64,000 nt of DNA from Actinoplanes ianthinogenes (GTDB lineage Bacteria; Actinomycetota; Actinomycetes; Mycobacteriales; Micromonosporaceae), in the NCBI RefSeq assembly GCF_018324205.1, contig NZ_AP023356.1, forward strand, positions 4,295,501-4,359,500, given 5' to 3'. The notes under the pieces are model-generated. The model was not told the origin of the DNA and did not search any database. It was given only the letters and a program-made list of their open reading frames with translations. The translations under genes and the position numbers were made by a program. Each line of letters begins with the position of its first letter. Positions within the stretch are counted from its first letter, which is position 1. This document shows positions 24,478-34,000 of the stretch, piece by piece.

Positions 24478-25446
24478 GTGGACGCTACCGCGGCATCGAT
24501 CACCCTGGCGGACGTCGGCAAGGTGTACCCGGACGGCACGGTCGCCGTCGAGGACTTCAGCCTGGAGGTGCGGGCCGGCGAGCTGGCGGTGCTGATCGGC
24601 GCCTCCGGCTCCGGGAAGTCGACCATCCTGCGCATGATCAACCGGCTGATCGAGCCGACCCGCGGTGAGATCACCATCGACGGCCGCAACGTCCTGAAAC
24701 AGGATCCGGTGCAGCTGCGCCGGCAGATCGGCTACGTGATCCAGAACGTCGGGCTGTTCCCGCACCAGACGGTCCGGGCCAACGTCGGCACGGTGGCGAA
24801 ACTGCTCGGCTGGGACCGCAAGCGGATCAACGCGCGCGCCGACGAGTTGCTGGAGCTGGTCGGTCTGGACCCGGCCCGGTACGGCAAGCGCTTCCCGCAC
24901 GAGCTCTCCGGCGGCCAGCGGCAGCGGGTCGGCGTGGCCCGGGCGCTCGCCGCCGACCCGCTGGTGCTGCTGATGGACGAGCCGTTCTCGGCGGTCGACC
25001 CGATCGTGCGGGCCCGGTTGCAGGAGGAGTTCCTGCGCCTGCAGGCCACCGTGCGCAAGACGATCGTGCTGGTCACCCACGACATCGACGAGGCGGTCCG
25101 GATGGGCGACCGGATCGCGGTGCTGGCCGAGGGCGGCCGCCTGCTTCAGTACGCGACACCGGCCGAGCTGCTGAGCCGCCCCGCGTCGGCCGAGGTGCGG
25201 GACTTCGTCGGCGCCGACCGTGGCATCCGGCGGCTGGCCGTGACCCCGGTCCGCGAGGTGATGGCCGCCGTCGACGGTGCCGCGAAGGATCTGCCGAGCG
25301 TGGACGCCGCCGCCACCCTGCACGACGCCCTCGCCGTGATGCTCACCGAGGACGCCACCACGGTCCTGGTGACGGAGAACGGCCGCCCGGTCGGTCAGGT
25401 GACCCGGACGGCCGTCTTCGAGACCCCGGCGGAGACGGTGGTCTAA
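24478..25446 (+). CDS. Osmolyte ABC transporter ATP-binding protein
   Basis: A 322-residue ATPase of the ProV/OpuA family: Walker A GASGSGKST (about residues 44-52), Q-loop VIQNVGLFPHQTV, signature LSGGQRQR, Walker B LVLLMDEPFSAVD, His switch LVTHDIDEA, and a C-terminal CBS-like extension (residues 250-322). It energises the two divergent permeases. GTG 24478 is chosen because AGGAGA stands seven bases before it. Its stop codon overlaps that of the convergent membrane gene by four bases. Confidence 0.93.
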   Translation: MDATAASITLADVGKVYPDGTVAVEDFSLEVRAGELAVLIGASGSGKSTILRMINRLIEPTRGEITIDGRNVLKQDPVQLRRQIGYVIQNVGLFPHQTVRANVGTVAKLLGWDRKRINARADELLELVGLDPARYGKRFPHELSGGQRQRVGVARALAADPLVLLMDEPFSAVDPIVRARLQEEFLRLQATVRKTIVLVTHDIDEAVRMGDRIAVLAEGGRLLQYATPAELLSRPASAEVRDFVGADRGIRRLAVTPVREVMAAVDGAAKDLPSVDAAATLHDALAVMLTEDATTVLVTENGRPVGQVTRTAVFETPAETVV

Positions 25447-25937
25447 TCGGCAGCGCCGCGCCGGCCGCCCAGGGTGGCCAGGCCGACGATCCAGCCGATG
25501 AACAGGCCGTAGGTGGCACCGGAGCTGCTCGCCCGCATGGCGCCGAGCAGCGAGGGGTCGGTGAAGAACAGCATGGCGAGCAGGGCGGCGAACGCGCCCG
25601 CGAAGATGTACGCGGCCCAGCCGGCCAGGAACTGACTGATCGTGCCGCGGGCTCGCGCCAGTTGCGAGCCGGGCAGCAGGATCAGGAAGACCAGGGTCAG
25701 CACGACCACCAGGATCGCGCGGAGATCGCCGACGATCACGCCGCGCAGTGAGTCCCCACTGTCGAATTTCCACGCCGGCCAGTGCAGCAGGCGCAGCCAC
25801 CAGCCGAGCCCAGTGTCGCCGTCGACACTGCTGTTCACCCAGTCCCCGTACCAGGGACTGCCGAAGATCAGAACCAGCAGGAACGCGGCGAGGGTGCCCG
25901 CGCCCGGTGCGGTCTTGAACCTGCTCTCGGTTGCCAT
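25443..25937 (-). CDS. Membrane protein of unknown function
   Basis: A 164-residue protein with about four membrane segments and a tryptophan-rich extracytoplasmic loop (GDTGLGWWLRLLHWPAW, about residues 42-58). It ends in a small glycine-rich helix reminiscent of glycine-zipper segments. I do not recognise the family. It converges on the ABC ATPase gene with a four-base overlap of stop codons. Confidence 0.6.
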   Translation of the reverse strand: MATESRFKTAPGAGTLAAFLLVLIFGSPWYGDWVNSSVDGDTGLGWWLRLLHWPAWKFDSGDSLRGVIVGDLRAILVVVLTLVFLILLPGSQLARARGTISQFLAGWAAYIFAGAFAALLAMLFFTDPSLLGAMRASSSGATYGLFIGWIVGLATLGGRRGAAD

Positions 25938-26002
25938 GGCCCCTATTTCCCAGCGGGGTCATGGCATCAAACGATGCGTGTCGCCTCAGTGACCGAGTGT
26001 CA

Positions 26003-26296
26003 CTACTTTGACAGATAGTCGATGAAGGCGGCTCGCAGCAGCGGCTCCTGCTCGCCGAGATCACGGCCCTCCAGCTCGCGCCAGAGGGCGACCGCCTCGT
26101 CCACGGTCGGGCCGATCGAGTTCGGCGCCCCGTCCAGCGCGGCGGCCTGATCGGCGTCCGGCAGGTGTTTCAGCACCGACCAGAAGAAACGGACGTCGCG
26201 CTTCTCGCGGGCCTTGGCGAAGGCGCGCTCGCGCAGCTCCTCAGTGGGCAGGGCGTCCAGTTCGGCGAAGCCGGGCAGGGTCATGTCCGAAATCAT
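26003..26296 (-). CDS. Small acidic protein of unknown function
   Basis: A 97-residue soluble, mostly helical protein (ELDALPTEELRERAFAKAREKRD; VRFFWSVLKHLPDADQA). Actinobacterial homologues exist to my recollection, but no function is known to me. ATG 26296 or ATG 26284 (MTLPGFAELD) can serve as start; the second gives a more usual N-terminus. Lies just downstream of the permease-like gene on the same strand, four bases after its stop. Confidence 0.65.
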   Translation of the reverse strand: MISDMTLPGFAELDALPTEELRERAFAKAREKRDVRFFWSVLKHLPDADQAAALDGAPNSIGPTVDEAVALWRELEGRDLGEQEPLLRAAFIDYLSK

Positions 26297-26300
26297 ACGG

Positions 26301-27536
26301 TCAACGGGTGGCGCCCCAGGGTCCGTCGTCCCAACGGTCGCTGCGGGCCGGCGGGGCGGCCGGGGTGTTCCAGGTCTCCGGCAGGGTGGGCGACCAGTTG
26401 CTCAGGCCGCTGGACGGCGCGGTGTTCCAGTCCTCGGACCTGGCGGCGGTGGCCAGCCGCCCGTACGACTCGACGATCCGGGTGGCCACCAGGCCGGCCG
26501 CGAACACCGTGCCGGCGATCGCGAAGAGCGCGATGTCCAGATTCCTCCGGCTCTGGTAGTCCAGGAAGATGGTCAGCGCCATGACCGCGAAGAGCGTGCC
26601 GAAGATGCCGCCGCGCCGGCCGTACGCGCTGGTCCCGCCGAGCAGCGCCAGGCCCAGGCCGATGCCGGTCCACTCCAGGCCGGTGCCGGGCTGGATCGGG
26701 CCGGCCGACTGACCGGCCAGGATGACGCCGGCGCCGGCCGCGAAGACCGAGGAGACGATCAGGGCCAGCAGCACCGGCAGCACCACCGCGGGGCCACGCC
26801 GGCCGGCCGGGTCACCGACCGGGCGCATCCGGCCGAAGAACCGCCGCACCGGGCCGATCGCGCCCAGCCCGCCGCCCAGCACCGCCAGGATCGCGAAGCC
26901 GCCGAACAGCAGGAACGCCCGGTCGCTGGGCTCCCAGGTGCCCTGCACCGCAACCGCGCCGACCCGGAGCTGGTCGAACGTGATCACCCCGAACGCGGCG
27001 GCCAGCGTGGCCGCCCAGCCGGGCACGTGCAGCACCAGGATCAGCAGGCCGACCACCAGGCCACCCGCTGCCGCGATGATCAGGGCCGGGACCAGCGCCT
27101 GGACCAGGCCCTTGTCCCCGTTCTCGGCGAACTGGAACTCGGCGGCCAGCACGATCGGGCCGATCGCGAGGTTCGGCACGCCGGCTCGCAGGGACAGCCC
27201 GGCGCCGAGCGTGATCAGGCCGATCGCGGCGCCGGTGACCAGCAGGGCGTCCAGCGCGGGGCGCTGCATGGCGGCGCCGTCCTCGCGCCAGAGCAGGAAG
27301 CCGAGCACACCGGCGACGACCAGGAGGACGACCTCCCAGCCGAGGTGGACGCCGAGCCGGTCGCGGCCGTCGTCGGTGATCGGAGTGGCGGGCGCGGCGC
27401 TGACCGGGGCGCGCAACGACTGGTCGAGGGTGCCACCGGCGGTGTCGTCGAACTGCACCCGGCGCCGGTACGCGGCCGGATCGGACTCGCCGGTGCTCTC
27501 GCCCGGCTGCCGGGTGGTCGTATCGTCGTACGCCAT
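26301..27536 (-). CDS. RbsC-type ABC permease without visible partners
   Basis: A 411-residue protein with a hydrophilic N-terminus (about 60 residues), then roughly ten membrane segments that fit the sugar/branched-chain amino acid permease family (BPD_transp_2): ITLGAGLSLRAGVPNLAIGP and GWAATLAAAFGVITFDQL are typical. A charged Trp-rich tail (SEDWNTAPSSGLSNWSP) follows. No ATPase or binding protein gene accompanies it, so it is an orphan permease or a protein that has lost transport. ATG 27536 (MAYDDTTTRQP) is preferred to the longer frame. Confidence 0.75.
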   Translation of the reverse strand: MAYDDTTTRQPGESTGESDPAAYRRRVQFDDTAGGTLDQSLRAPVSAAPATPITDDGRDRLGVHLGWEVVLLVVAGVLGFLLWREDGAAMQRPALDALLVTGAAIGLITLGAGLSLRAGVPNLAIGPIVLAAEFQFAENGDKGLVQALVPALIIAAAGGLVVGLLILVLHVPGWAATLAAAFGVITFDQLRVGAVAVQGTWEPSDRAFLLFGGFAILAVLGGGLGAIGPVRRFFGRMRPVGDPAGRRGPAVVLPVLLALIVSSVFAAGAGVILAGQSAGPIQPGTGLEWTGIGLGLALLGGTSAYGRRGGIFGTLFAVMALTIFLDYQSRRNLDIALFAIAGTVFAAGLVATRIVESYGRLATAARSEDWNTAPSSGLSNWSPTLPETWNTPAAPPARSDRWDDGPWGATR

Positions 27537-27669
27537 GGTCCGCGCCTCCTTACGCCTCCACGAGCGGTCGAGGCGCACGCTACTCCGGGTCAGGTCGCCC
27601 GCCGGAGAGGATACGGATACGGGACGGCCTCAGTTCACAACCCTTAACGCTTTGAGGCTTCGACGGTAG

Positions 27670-28203
27670 TCAACGTCGTCCAGACGGGCGGTCCGAGTCG
27701 TCGTCCTGGTGATCGGGCCGATCCGGAACGCGGCAGGACCGCTCCAGCCAGAGCGCGGCGCCGACCAGAGCGGCGGCCCCGACCAGCGTGGTGGCCACCG
27801 TGGGCAGGTCCGACTTGGCGGCGTCGGTGGGCTCCAGCACCAGCCAGGCCAGCACCCCGGCGGAGAAGCCCAGGGTGAGCGCGCCGACCAGGGAGGACGC
27901 CTTGGCGAGCGCGACGTAACGGGCGACCAGCAGCGGCTCGACCGGCAGGGCGCCGGGGCGGCGCTGGATCCGGGCCGCGGTGTTCTGCGCCAGATAACCC
28001 TCGGTGATGGCGAGCGCGACCAGCACCACCGCCGCCGTCCAGGGCAGCGGGGTGAGCTTGTAGAACAGCTGGTTGTAGCCGAGCAGCAGCCAGCCCAGCG
28101 CGGCACCGATCAGCGCGGCCAGCACCAGGGCGGAGGCGCTCGTCGGATGCAGTGACGGATCGGTCCGGCGTCCGGGTGGGGAGTCGTCGGGGTTGGCGCT
28201 CAC
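27670..28203 (-). CDS. DUF3180 membrane protein
   Basis: A 177-residue protein with about four membrane segments (LVLAALIGAALGWLLLG, LPWTAAVVLVALAI and two more) that matches DUF3180, a family regularly found directly after folK in actinobacteria (for example Rv3605c). Function unknown. GTG 28203 is chosen because it makes a GTGA overlap with the folK stop codon and removes an Arg-rich artefactual extension. Confidence 0.85.
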   Translation of the reverse strand: MSANPDDSPPGRRTDPSLHPTSASALVLAALIGAALGWLLLGYNQLFYKLTPLPWTAAVVLVALAITEGYLAQNTAARIQRRPGALPVEPLLVARYVALAKASSLVGALTLGFSAGVLAWLVLEPTDAAKSDLPTVATTLVGAAALVGAALWLERSCRVPDRPDHQDDDSDRPSGRR

Positions 28204-28727
28204 GCCATCGACTCTAGCGACAGATCCGGACGTGAGGTCACTCCGGCGACGTCGGCGGCGAGTTCGGGCGCGCCGAGCAGATCGGCCGCCCGCCCGTGCC
28301 CGGGCAGCTCGCCGGCCGGTTGCACGTCGAGCCACGGGCGCAGCACGAAGGCGCGCAGATGGGCTCGCGGGTGCGGGAGCGTCAGCTCGGGGTCGTCCGA
28401 GACGACCGGCCGGCCGTCGGCGTCCCACACGGCGATCACGTCGACGTCCAGGGTGCGCGGTCCGAACCGGCGCTCCGGATCCCGCTCGCGGCCTTCGGCC
28501 GCCTCACAAGCCCGGGCCCGCTCCAGCCAATCATGCGGAGCGGCGGCGGCATCCTCCACCAGGATCACCGCATTGAGGTACGCCGGTTGCTCCGTGTCGC
28601 CCCACGGCGGTGTCTCGTAGACCCCGGAGACCGCCCGGACGCTCCCGCCGAGCAGGGCCACCGCGGCCCGCAGGTGGGCGAGCCGGTCACCCAGGTTGCT
28701 CCCGGCGGAGAGGACGGCCCGGCTCAC
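28200..28727 (-). CDS. folK: 6-hydroxymethyl-7,8-dihydropterin pyrophosphokinase
   Basis: A 175-residue HPPK that transfers pyrophosphate from ATP to the pterin. Seen: LSAGSNLGDR at the N-terminus, the pterin-binding GVYETPPWGDTEQPAYLNAV, and the signature RFGPRTLDVDVI with Mg-binding Asp pair, then LPHPRAHLRAFVL. GTG start at 28727 overlaps the folB stop by four bases. Confidence 0.95.
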   Translation of the reverse strand: MSRAVLSAGSNLGDRLAHLRAAVALLGGSVRAVSGVYETPPWGDTEQPAYLNAVILVEDAAAAPHDWLERARACEAAEGRERDPERRFGPRTLDVDVIAVWDADGRPVVSDDPELTLPHPRAHLRAFVLRPWLDVQPAGELPGHGRAADLLGAPELAADVAGVTSRPDLSLESMA

Positions 28728-29086
28728 GCGCGCGCCTTCCGCAGGGTGACCGCGACGTCGGCGAACTCGTGCGGGATCGGGGCCTGCGGCTTGTGCACGG
28801 TGACCTCGGCGGCGGCCACCCGCGGGTCGGCCAGGCAGACGTCGAGCAGCCGGTCGGCGAGCCGCTCCAGCAGGTTGACCGGCTCGCCGGTGAGCACGCC
28901 GACCAGGGCGGTGGCCAGCTCGCCGTAGTGCACGGTGTCGGCCACGTCGTCGGTGGCGGCGGCCCGGCTCAGGTCCAGGTCGAGCCGGACGTCGACGACG
29001 AACTCCTGGCCCTGCTCGCGTTCGAAGTCGTAGACGCCGTGGTGGCCGCGGGCTCGCAGCCCGGTCAGCGTGATCTGTCCGGTCAC
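28724..29086 (-). CDS. folB: Dihydroneopterin aldolase
   Basis: A 120-residue FolB (usual length) with ITLTGLRARGHHGVYDFER at the start, the active-site Tyr/Glu region TVHYGELA, and the Lys in VHKPQAPIP. It converts dihydroneopterin to the FolK substrate. GTG 29086 is chosen by family length. It lies 50 bases after folP on the same strand and overlaps folK. Confidence 0.95.
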   Translation of the reverse strand: MTGQITLTGLRARGHHGVYDFEREQGQEFVVDVRLDLDLSRAAATDDVADTVHYGELATALVGVLTGEPVNLLERLADRLLDVCLADPRVAAAEVTVHKPQAPIPHEFADVAVTLRKARA

Positions 29087-29136
29087 CCGGTTCCCCCTGA
29101 AATCGATGCGCCGGCCGCGCGGCTGCGGCCGTACCG

Positions 29137-30015
29137 TCAATTGGTGGTGAATCGCGGCGACCCGGTGGCGCGCCACACCGCTAGGGCGTCCGCGGTCTCG
29201 CGGACCTGATGCACCCGGACGCCCCAGGCGCCGGCGGCGAACGCCAGCAGCGAGGTGGCCAGGGTGGCGGCCTCGCGGCCGTCCACCGGGCGGGGCGTGC
29301 CGTCCGGCGCGGCCAGCAACCGGCCCAGGTAGGTCTTGCGGCTGGCCCCGAAGAGGACCGGGAAGCCGAGGCCGATCAGGACGTCGAGGTGGGCGCTGAG
29401 CGCCCAGTTGTGCTCCGCGGTCTTGGCGAAGCCGAGGCCCGGGTCGAGGACGATCCGGGCCGGGTCGACACCGGCCGCGATCGCGGCGTCGGCGCGGGCC
29501 CGCAACTCGTCGCGGACCTCGGCGACCACGTCCCGGTAGTCGGCGAGCCGCTGCATGTCGCGGGAGTGTCCGCGCCAGTGCATCAGGATCCACGGGCAGC
29601 CGGCGGACGCGGCGACCGCGGCCATGCCCGGATCGGCCAGTCCGCCGGAGACGTCGTTGATCACCACGGCCCCGGCCGCCAGGGCGGCCTCGGCGACCGC
29701 CGCGCGGGTGGTGTCGATGCTGAGCCGGACGCCGGCCGCGGCGAGGGCCTCGATGACCGGCACCACGCGGGCCGTCTCGGTGGCGGCGTCGACCCGCTCC
29801 GCGCCGGGCCGGGTGGACTCGCCACCCACATCGACGATGTCCGCGCCCTGGCGGGACAGGGAAATGCCATGTTCGACGGCAGCTTCAAGATCGGCCCAGC
29901 GTCCGCCGTCGGAGAAGGAATCCGGGGTCACGTTGAGGACGCCCATCACGACCGGGTGATCCCGGTGCAGCAGTTCAGCGCCGGTGACCTGGGCTTCTGT
30001 CTGCGGAGTCAGCAC
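29137..30015 (-). CDS. folP: Dihydropteroate synthase
   Basis: A 292-residue TIM-barrel DHPS, the sulfonamide target. Motifs: VMGVLNVTPDSFSDGG, DVGGESTRPGA, VINDVSGG, ILMHWRG (MHxRG type), LDPGLGFAKT and RVHQVRETADAL. The start is GTG 30015. It would follow folE directly in most actinobacteria; here about 14.5 kb of other genes come between, so folP must have its own promoter in 30016-30120. Confidence 0.95.
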   Translation of the reverse strand: MLTPQTEAQVTGAELLHRDHPVVMGVLNVTPDSFSDGGRWADLEAAVEHGISLSRQGADIVDVGGESTRPGAERVDAATETARVVPVIEALAAAGVRLSIDTTRAAVAEAALAAGAVVINDVSGGLADPGMAAVAASAGCPWILMHWRGHSRDMQRLADYRDVVAEVRDELRARADAAIAAGVDPARIVLDPGLGFAKTAEHNWALSAHLDVLIGLGFPVLFGASRKTYLGRLLAAPDGTPRPVDGREAATLATSLLAFAAGAWGVRVHQVRETADALAVWRATGSPRFTTN

Positions 30016-30124
30016 CCGTCGAGAGTACGGGGCGAGGGGCGTTCGAACAGGTGTACGATGCGCCGTGACTCTGATTCACGCACTCCTTCACCTTGGGTAA
30101 CGAAACGGACGCTTGTTGCTCGCA

Positions 30125-30139
30125 AGTACGGGCCGTACT
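30125..30139. promoter_or_regulatory. 15-base palindrome upstream of the transfer-like operon
   Basis: AGTACGGGCCGTACT is a perfect 7+1+7 palindrome in the divergent region between folP and the plus-strand operon that starts at 30179 or 30310. Position and symmetry suit an operator for a dimeric regulator. No -10/-35 pair could be fixed beside it. Confidence 0.4.
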
Positions 30140-30178
30140 CTTCGGAACTGGGCATCATGAAGTGACCGAAGAGAGCAG

Positions 30179-30313
30179 ATGAGCATGGCAGTGCCCGAAC
30201 GGCTCACTCGACGTGGTGAGCTACAGGCTGCACGATATGGGCGTTGCCGTAAGGCTTTACAACTGCAGCGTGTCCGCACCCCCCATACCGGACACGGGGA
30301 GGTTTACCGATGA
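30179..30313 (+). CDS. Possible 44-residue coupled leader ORF
   Basis: ATG 30179 opens a 44-codon frame that is Arg-rich (RLTRRGELQAARYGRCRK) and stops at 30311-30313 in an ATGA overlap with the start of the next gene. The overlap suggests translational coupling; the next gene, however, has its own GGAGG site, so this ORF may be accidental. No homologue is known to me. Confidence 0.3.
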   Translation: MSMAVPERLTRRGELQAARYGRCRKALQLQRVRTPHTGHGEVYR

Positions 30314-30606
30314 TCGCCACCGAGCTCGCCGGACAGGTCGCGACGGCGTTCCAGAGCGGTGTGCTCGCCGCCGCCGCGGAGCCCACGGGCATCAACACCT
30401 CGGGCATCGTCACTTTCTTCGCGAAAAACATCGCACCGATCCTGCTGGCGGTGCTCGGCGTGATCTTCATCGGCCGGGCCAGCCGCGGTGAGGTGTCCAA
30501 GGTGCTGACCAGTTCGGCGATCGCCATCGTCGGCCTGGCCTTCATCGCCGGAGCGGCAACACTCTTCTTCGTCGGCGACTACCTCATCAAGTTGATCTTC
30601 AACTGA
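30310..30606 (+). CDS. Small two-helix membrane protein, pilin/TcpD-like
   Basis: A 98-residue protein with two membrane segments (about residues 36-54 and 68-95) after an Ala-rich N-terminus. This size and topology fit VirB2/TrbC-like or TcpD-like proteins that precede VirB4 genes in type IV secretion operons; the assignment rests on topology and context, not on a motif. GGAGG stands seven bases before ATG 30310. It begins a plus-strand run of genes inserted between folP and folE. Confidence 0.7.
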   Translation: MIATELAGQVATAFQSGVLAAAAEPTGINTSGIVTFFAKNIAPILLAVLGVIFIGRASRGEVSKVLTSSAIAIVGLAFIAGAATLFFVGDYLIKLIFN

Positions 30607-30607
30607 G

Positions 30608-30970
30608 ATGCGGCTCCGGACCGACGACGACATCTACCGGGCCCGCCTGGTCTATCTCGGCCCGCCCGGCTACACCCTGCCCGTCCACTTGCCGTACGCG
30701 CAGTACGGCATGTTCGTCGCGCTGGTGCCACTGTTCATGGTGCTGCACTACCTGATCACGCTCGACTTCGACCCGTTCCCCGCCTGGGAGATCGCCCTCG
30801 CCATGGTCTCGACGTCGTACGTGTTCCGGCATGTCGACCCCGATCGGCCGGCCCGGGTCGTCATCCGCACCGCGCTCACCGACTGGCGCCGCACCCGCGA
30901 GCCCGCCGTGGAGCAACGCGATCCAAGACTTGTCGCCACTCGCATCCGGGTTCGGGAGGAGTTGGTATGA
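30608..30970 (+). CDS. Small membrane protein, VirB3/TcpE-like by position
   Basis: A 120-residue protein with a hydrophobic hairpin (about residues 32-70) and a basic C-terminal half (RPARVVIRTALTDWRRTRE). Small proteins of this design sit between the pilin-like subunit and VirB4 in conjugation operons (VirB3, PrgI, TcpE). It starts one base after the preceding stop codon (TGAGATG), so the two are translated together. Confidence 0.65.
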   Translation: MRLRTDDDIYRARLVYLGPPGYTLPVHLPYAQYGMFVALVPLFMVLHYLITLDFDPFPAWEIALAMVSTSYVFRHVDPDRPARVVIRTALTDWRRTREPAVEQRDPRLVATRIRVREELV

Positions 30971-31005
30971 CCAGTTTGGCCATCCTCGGCGGTGTTGACG
31001 CATGA
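30967..31005 (+). CDS. 12-codon bridging mini-ORF
   Basis: ATG 30967 overlaps the stop of the TcpE-like gene as ATGA, runs twelve codons (MTSLAILGGVDA), and its TGA overlaps the ATG of the VirB4-like gene as ATGA. The frame could pass ribosomes from one gene to the next. Too short to judge as a protein. Confidence 0.3.
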   Translation: MTSLAILGGVDA

Positions 31006-34000
31006 CCGGGAACATTCCGCGCGGGCATCCCGGCGCGGGCGCCTCGACGCCGGGCAGGCAGAGTAACGGTGTGCGCCCGGACAACTACTCCCCGACAGAA
31101 TCGCTGGAAGACGTCGAGGAGCTGGTGGCCGCACCCGGACACGGCGGTGTCGGCGTGTTCCAGGCGCCGCACGCGGTCCGCTCGGCGGGCACGCCGGTGG
31201 ACACCACCATGGACATCGACTCGCCGTTCCTCGACCTGTTCGGCGGGGCCGGGACGCCGGCGCCGCCCACCCGACCGAGTGATCCTCCGGCGAAACCCGG
31301 CGCGACCAACGGGCACCGTGCCCCCGCGGCTCCCGTCTCGCCGGCGCCCGCCCCACCGCCGGAGGCTGTCGCGCCGCCGAACGGGTGGCAGGGCGCGCCC
31401 TTCACGCGGGCTCCGGTCGGGCCGGAGCCTGATTTCTACCCCGCACGGCCGCTGCCCGCCGCTCCCGCTCCCTCCCCGGCCGTGCCGGAGGCGGTGGAGG
31501 ACGACTGGGCCGAGTTCGACGAGTGGCCGCCGCAGCCGGCGCCTCCCGTCGCCACCGCTCCTCCGGTTCCCCTTCCGGCTCCAGCTCCGGCTCCGCTCGT
31601 CCAGGCGCCCGCGCCCGCGCTGCCGGTGCCCGTACCGGAAAAGGCCCCGGCCAAGCGCAAGGAGAAGGCCCCGGCCCGCCGGTCGGAGCCGAAGGCGCCG
31701 AAACCGGCGCCGCTGCGCCCGCAGAAACTCAAGTTCAGCGACCGCGACCCCGCGATCGAGCTGGCGATCAGCGAGATCGCCGGGCACCTGACCTTCACCC
31801 AGGGCACCGTGACGGCGTGGTACCACCTGCCCGAGGTGCGCTGGGCGTTCCGTCCGGACGCCGAGCGCGAGGCGCTGCTCAGCGCGATCTCCGAGCAGTA
31901 CGCCGGGCTGGCCGGGTTCCGGCTGCACCTGCGGCGGACCACCCGGCCGTTCCCGGCCGACGAGTGGGCCCGCACGGTCGACTCGTTCACCACCCGGCCG
32001 CTGCCCGACGTGCCGGGCGCCACGTCCTGGTCCGACCACGTGGTCGGGGCGCAGCGGCACCTGCTCTCGATGAGCCACGCCGAGGGGCAGACCTATCTCG
32101 GCGTCACGTTCGCCCGGCGCTCGCTCGGTGACACGTTCTCCGAGCGGATCCTGCGCGTCTTCGGCCGCGGGACGTCCGACAACGAGCGGCGCAAGCTGGG
32201 TCGTACCGTCGAGCAGTTCGACGAGGTGCTGAACGCGTTCGGCATGCGGGGGCGGCGGGTCACCCCGCAGGAGCTGGAGTGGCTGCTGTTCCGCTCGGTG
32301 GCGCTCTGCATGGCGCCGCCCGGGCTGCTCTCCCCGGTCTCCAACGGCCACTGGGAGACCGGTGACCTGCTGGCGCTGACCGAGCAGGTGGAGCGCTACC
32401 GCACGCCGTACGGCTCCACGGTCAAGCTGGTCAACCGGATGACCGGCGAGGAGCGCCACGTCGCGGTCCTGTCGGTGGGCCGGATGGAGCCGCTGGAGAT
32501 CCCCGAGAAACACGAGCCGTGGCTGCACTTCCACGAGCGGCTGCCGTGGCCGATGGAGCTCTCCTCCCGGATCGACATCCTCGGCTCGGGCAGCTCGTTC
32601 AAGAACCTCGAGCACCGGCTGCGGATGATCCGCTCGCAACAGCTGGATTACGCCGAGCACGGCATCGACGCCCCGCCGGAGCTGGAGCGACTCGCCAAGC
32701 GGGCGCTGGTGATCGGCGACGAGATGACCACCGGCCTGCCCACCGACTCGGCCCGGGCGCACGGCTGGCACCGGATCGCGGTCGGCGGCGCCAACCGCGA
32801 GGAGTGCCTGGAACGTGCCCGCCGGCTGATCCAGCTCTACTCCCGGGAGCTGCGGATCTCCCTGCAACACCCGAAGAACCAGGACCAGCTGGCCCGCGAG
32901 TTCATCCCGGGTGAGCCGATCGCGAACACCGGCTACGTCCGGCGGATGCCGGTCAAGCTGCTCGCCGCGGCGCTTCCGCAGGCCGCCTCCACGGTCGGTG
33001 ACCGGCGCGGTGACCTGATCGGGCGTACCGCCGGCACCTGCCGCCGCCCGGTCTTCCTCGACCTGCACTTCCCGATGGAGGTGCGGGAGCGCTCCGGGCT
33101 CGGCGTGTTCGTGGCCGAGCCGGGTGGTGGCAAGTCGACGCTGATGGGCGCGCTGGGCTACCTGAACGCCCGCCGTGGCGTACAGGTGACGCTGCTCGAC
33201 CCGTCCGGGCCGCTCGCCCGGCTCTGCCAGATGCCGGAGCTGCGGCCGTACTCACGGGTGCTGAACCTGACCGGCTCCGAGCAGGGGACGCTGGCGCCGT
33301 ACGCGCTGATCCCGACCCCGGTCCGGTCCGAGTTCTCGACCGGCCCGGCCGGCGACCGGGAGTACGAGATCGCGGTCTCCAACGCCCGAGCCGAGCGCCG
33401 CATGCTGGTCCAGGACATCTGCTCGATGCTGGTGCCCCCACAGGTGGCCAAGGAGGCGTCCACCGCGACGCTGCTGCGGCACGCGGTGCGGCAGGTCCCG
33501 GCCGAGGAGACGTCCACGCTCGACGACGTGGTCGCCACCCTGCAAGGCTTGGACGACGACGAGGGCCGGGAGCTGGCCAACCTGCTGCTGGACACCGCGG
33601 AGATGCCGCTGGCCCTGCTCTTCTTCGGCCGCCCGCCGCAGCACCTGCTCGGCGGCGACGCCGCGCTCACCGTGATCACCATGGCCGGCCTGCGACTGCC
33701 CGACCTGAAGATCGAGCGGGAGTACTGGTCGGCCGAGGAGTCGCTGGCCCTGCCGATGCTGCACACCGCGCACCGGCTGGCGGTCCGGCGCTGCTACGGC
33801 GGCTCGATGTCGTCGCGCAAGATGGTCGGTCTGGACGAGGCGCACTTCATGGAGGGCTGGCGCTCCGGACGCTCGTTCCTGGTCCGCCTCGCCCGCGACT
33901 CCCGGAAATGGAACCTGGCCGCGCTGGTCGCCTCGCAGAACCCGCGCGACATCCTCGGGCTGGACGTGCAGAACCTGGTCTCCACGGTGTTCGTGGGCCG

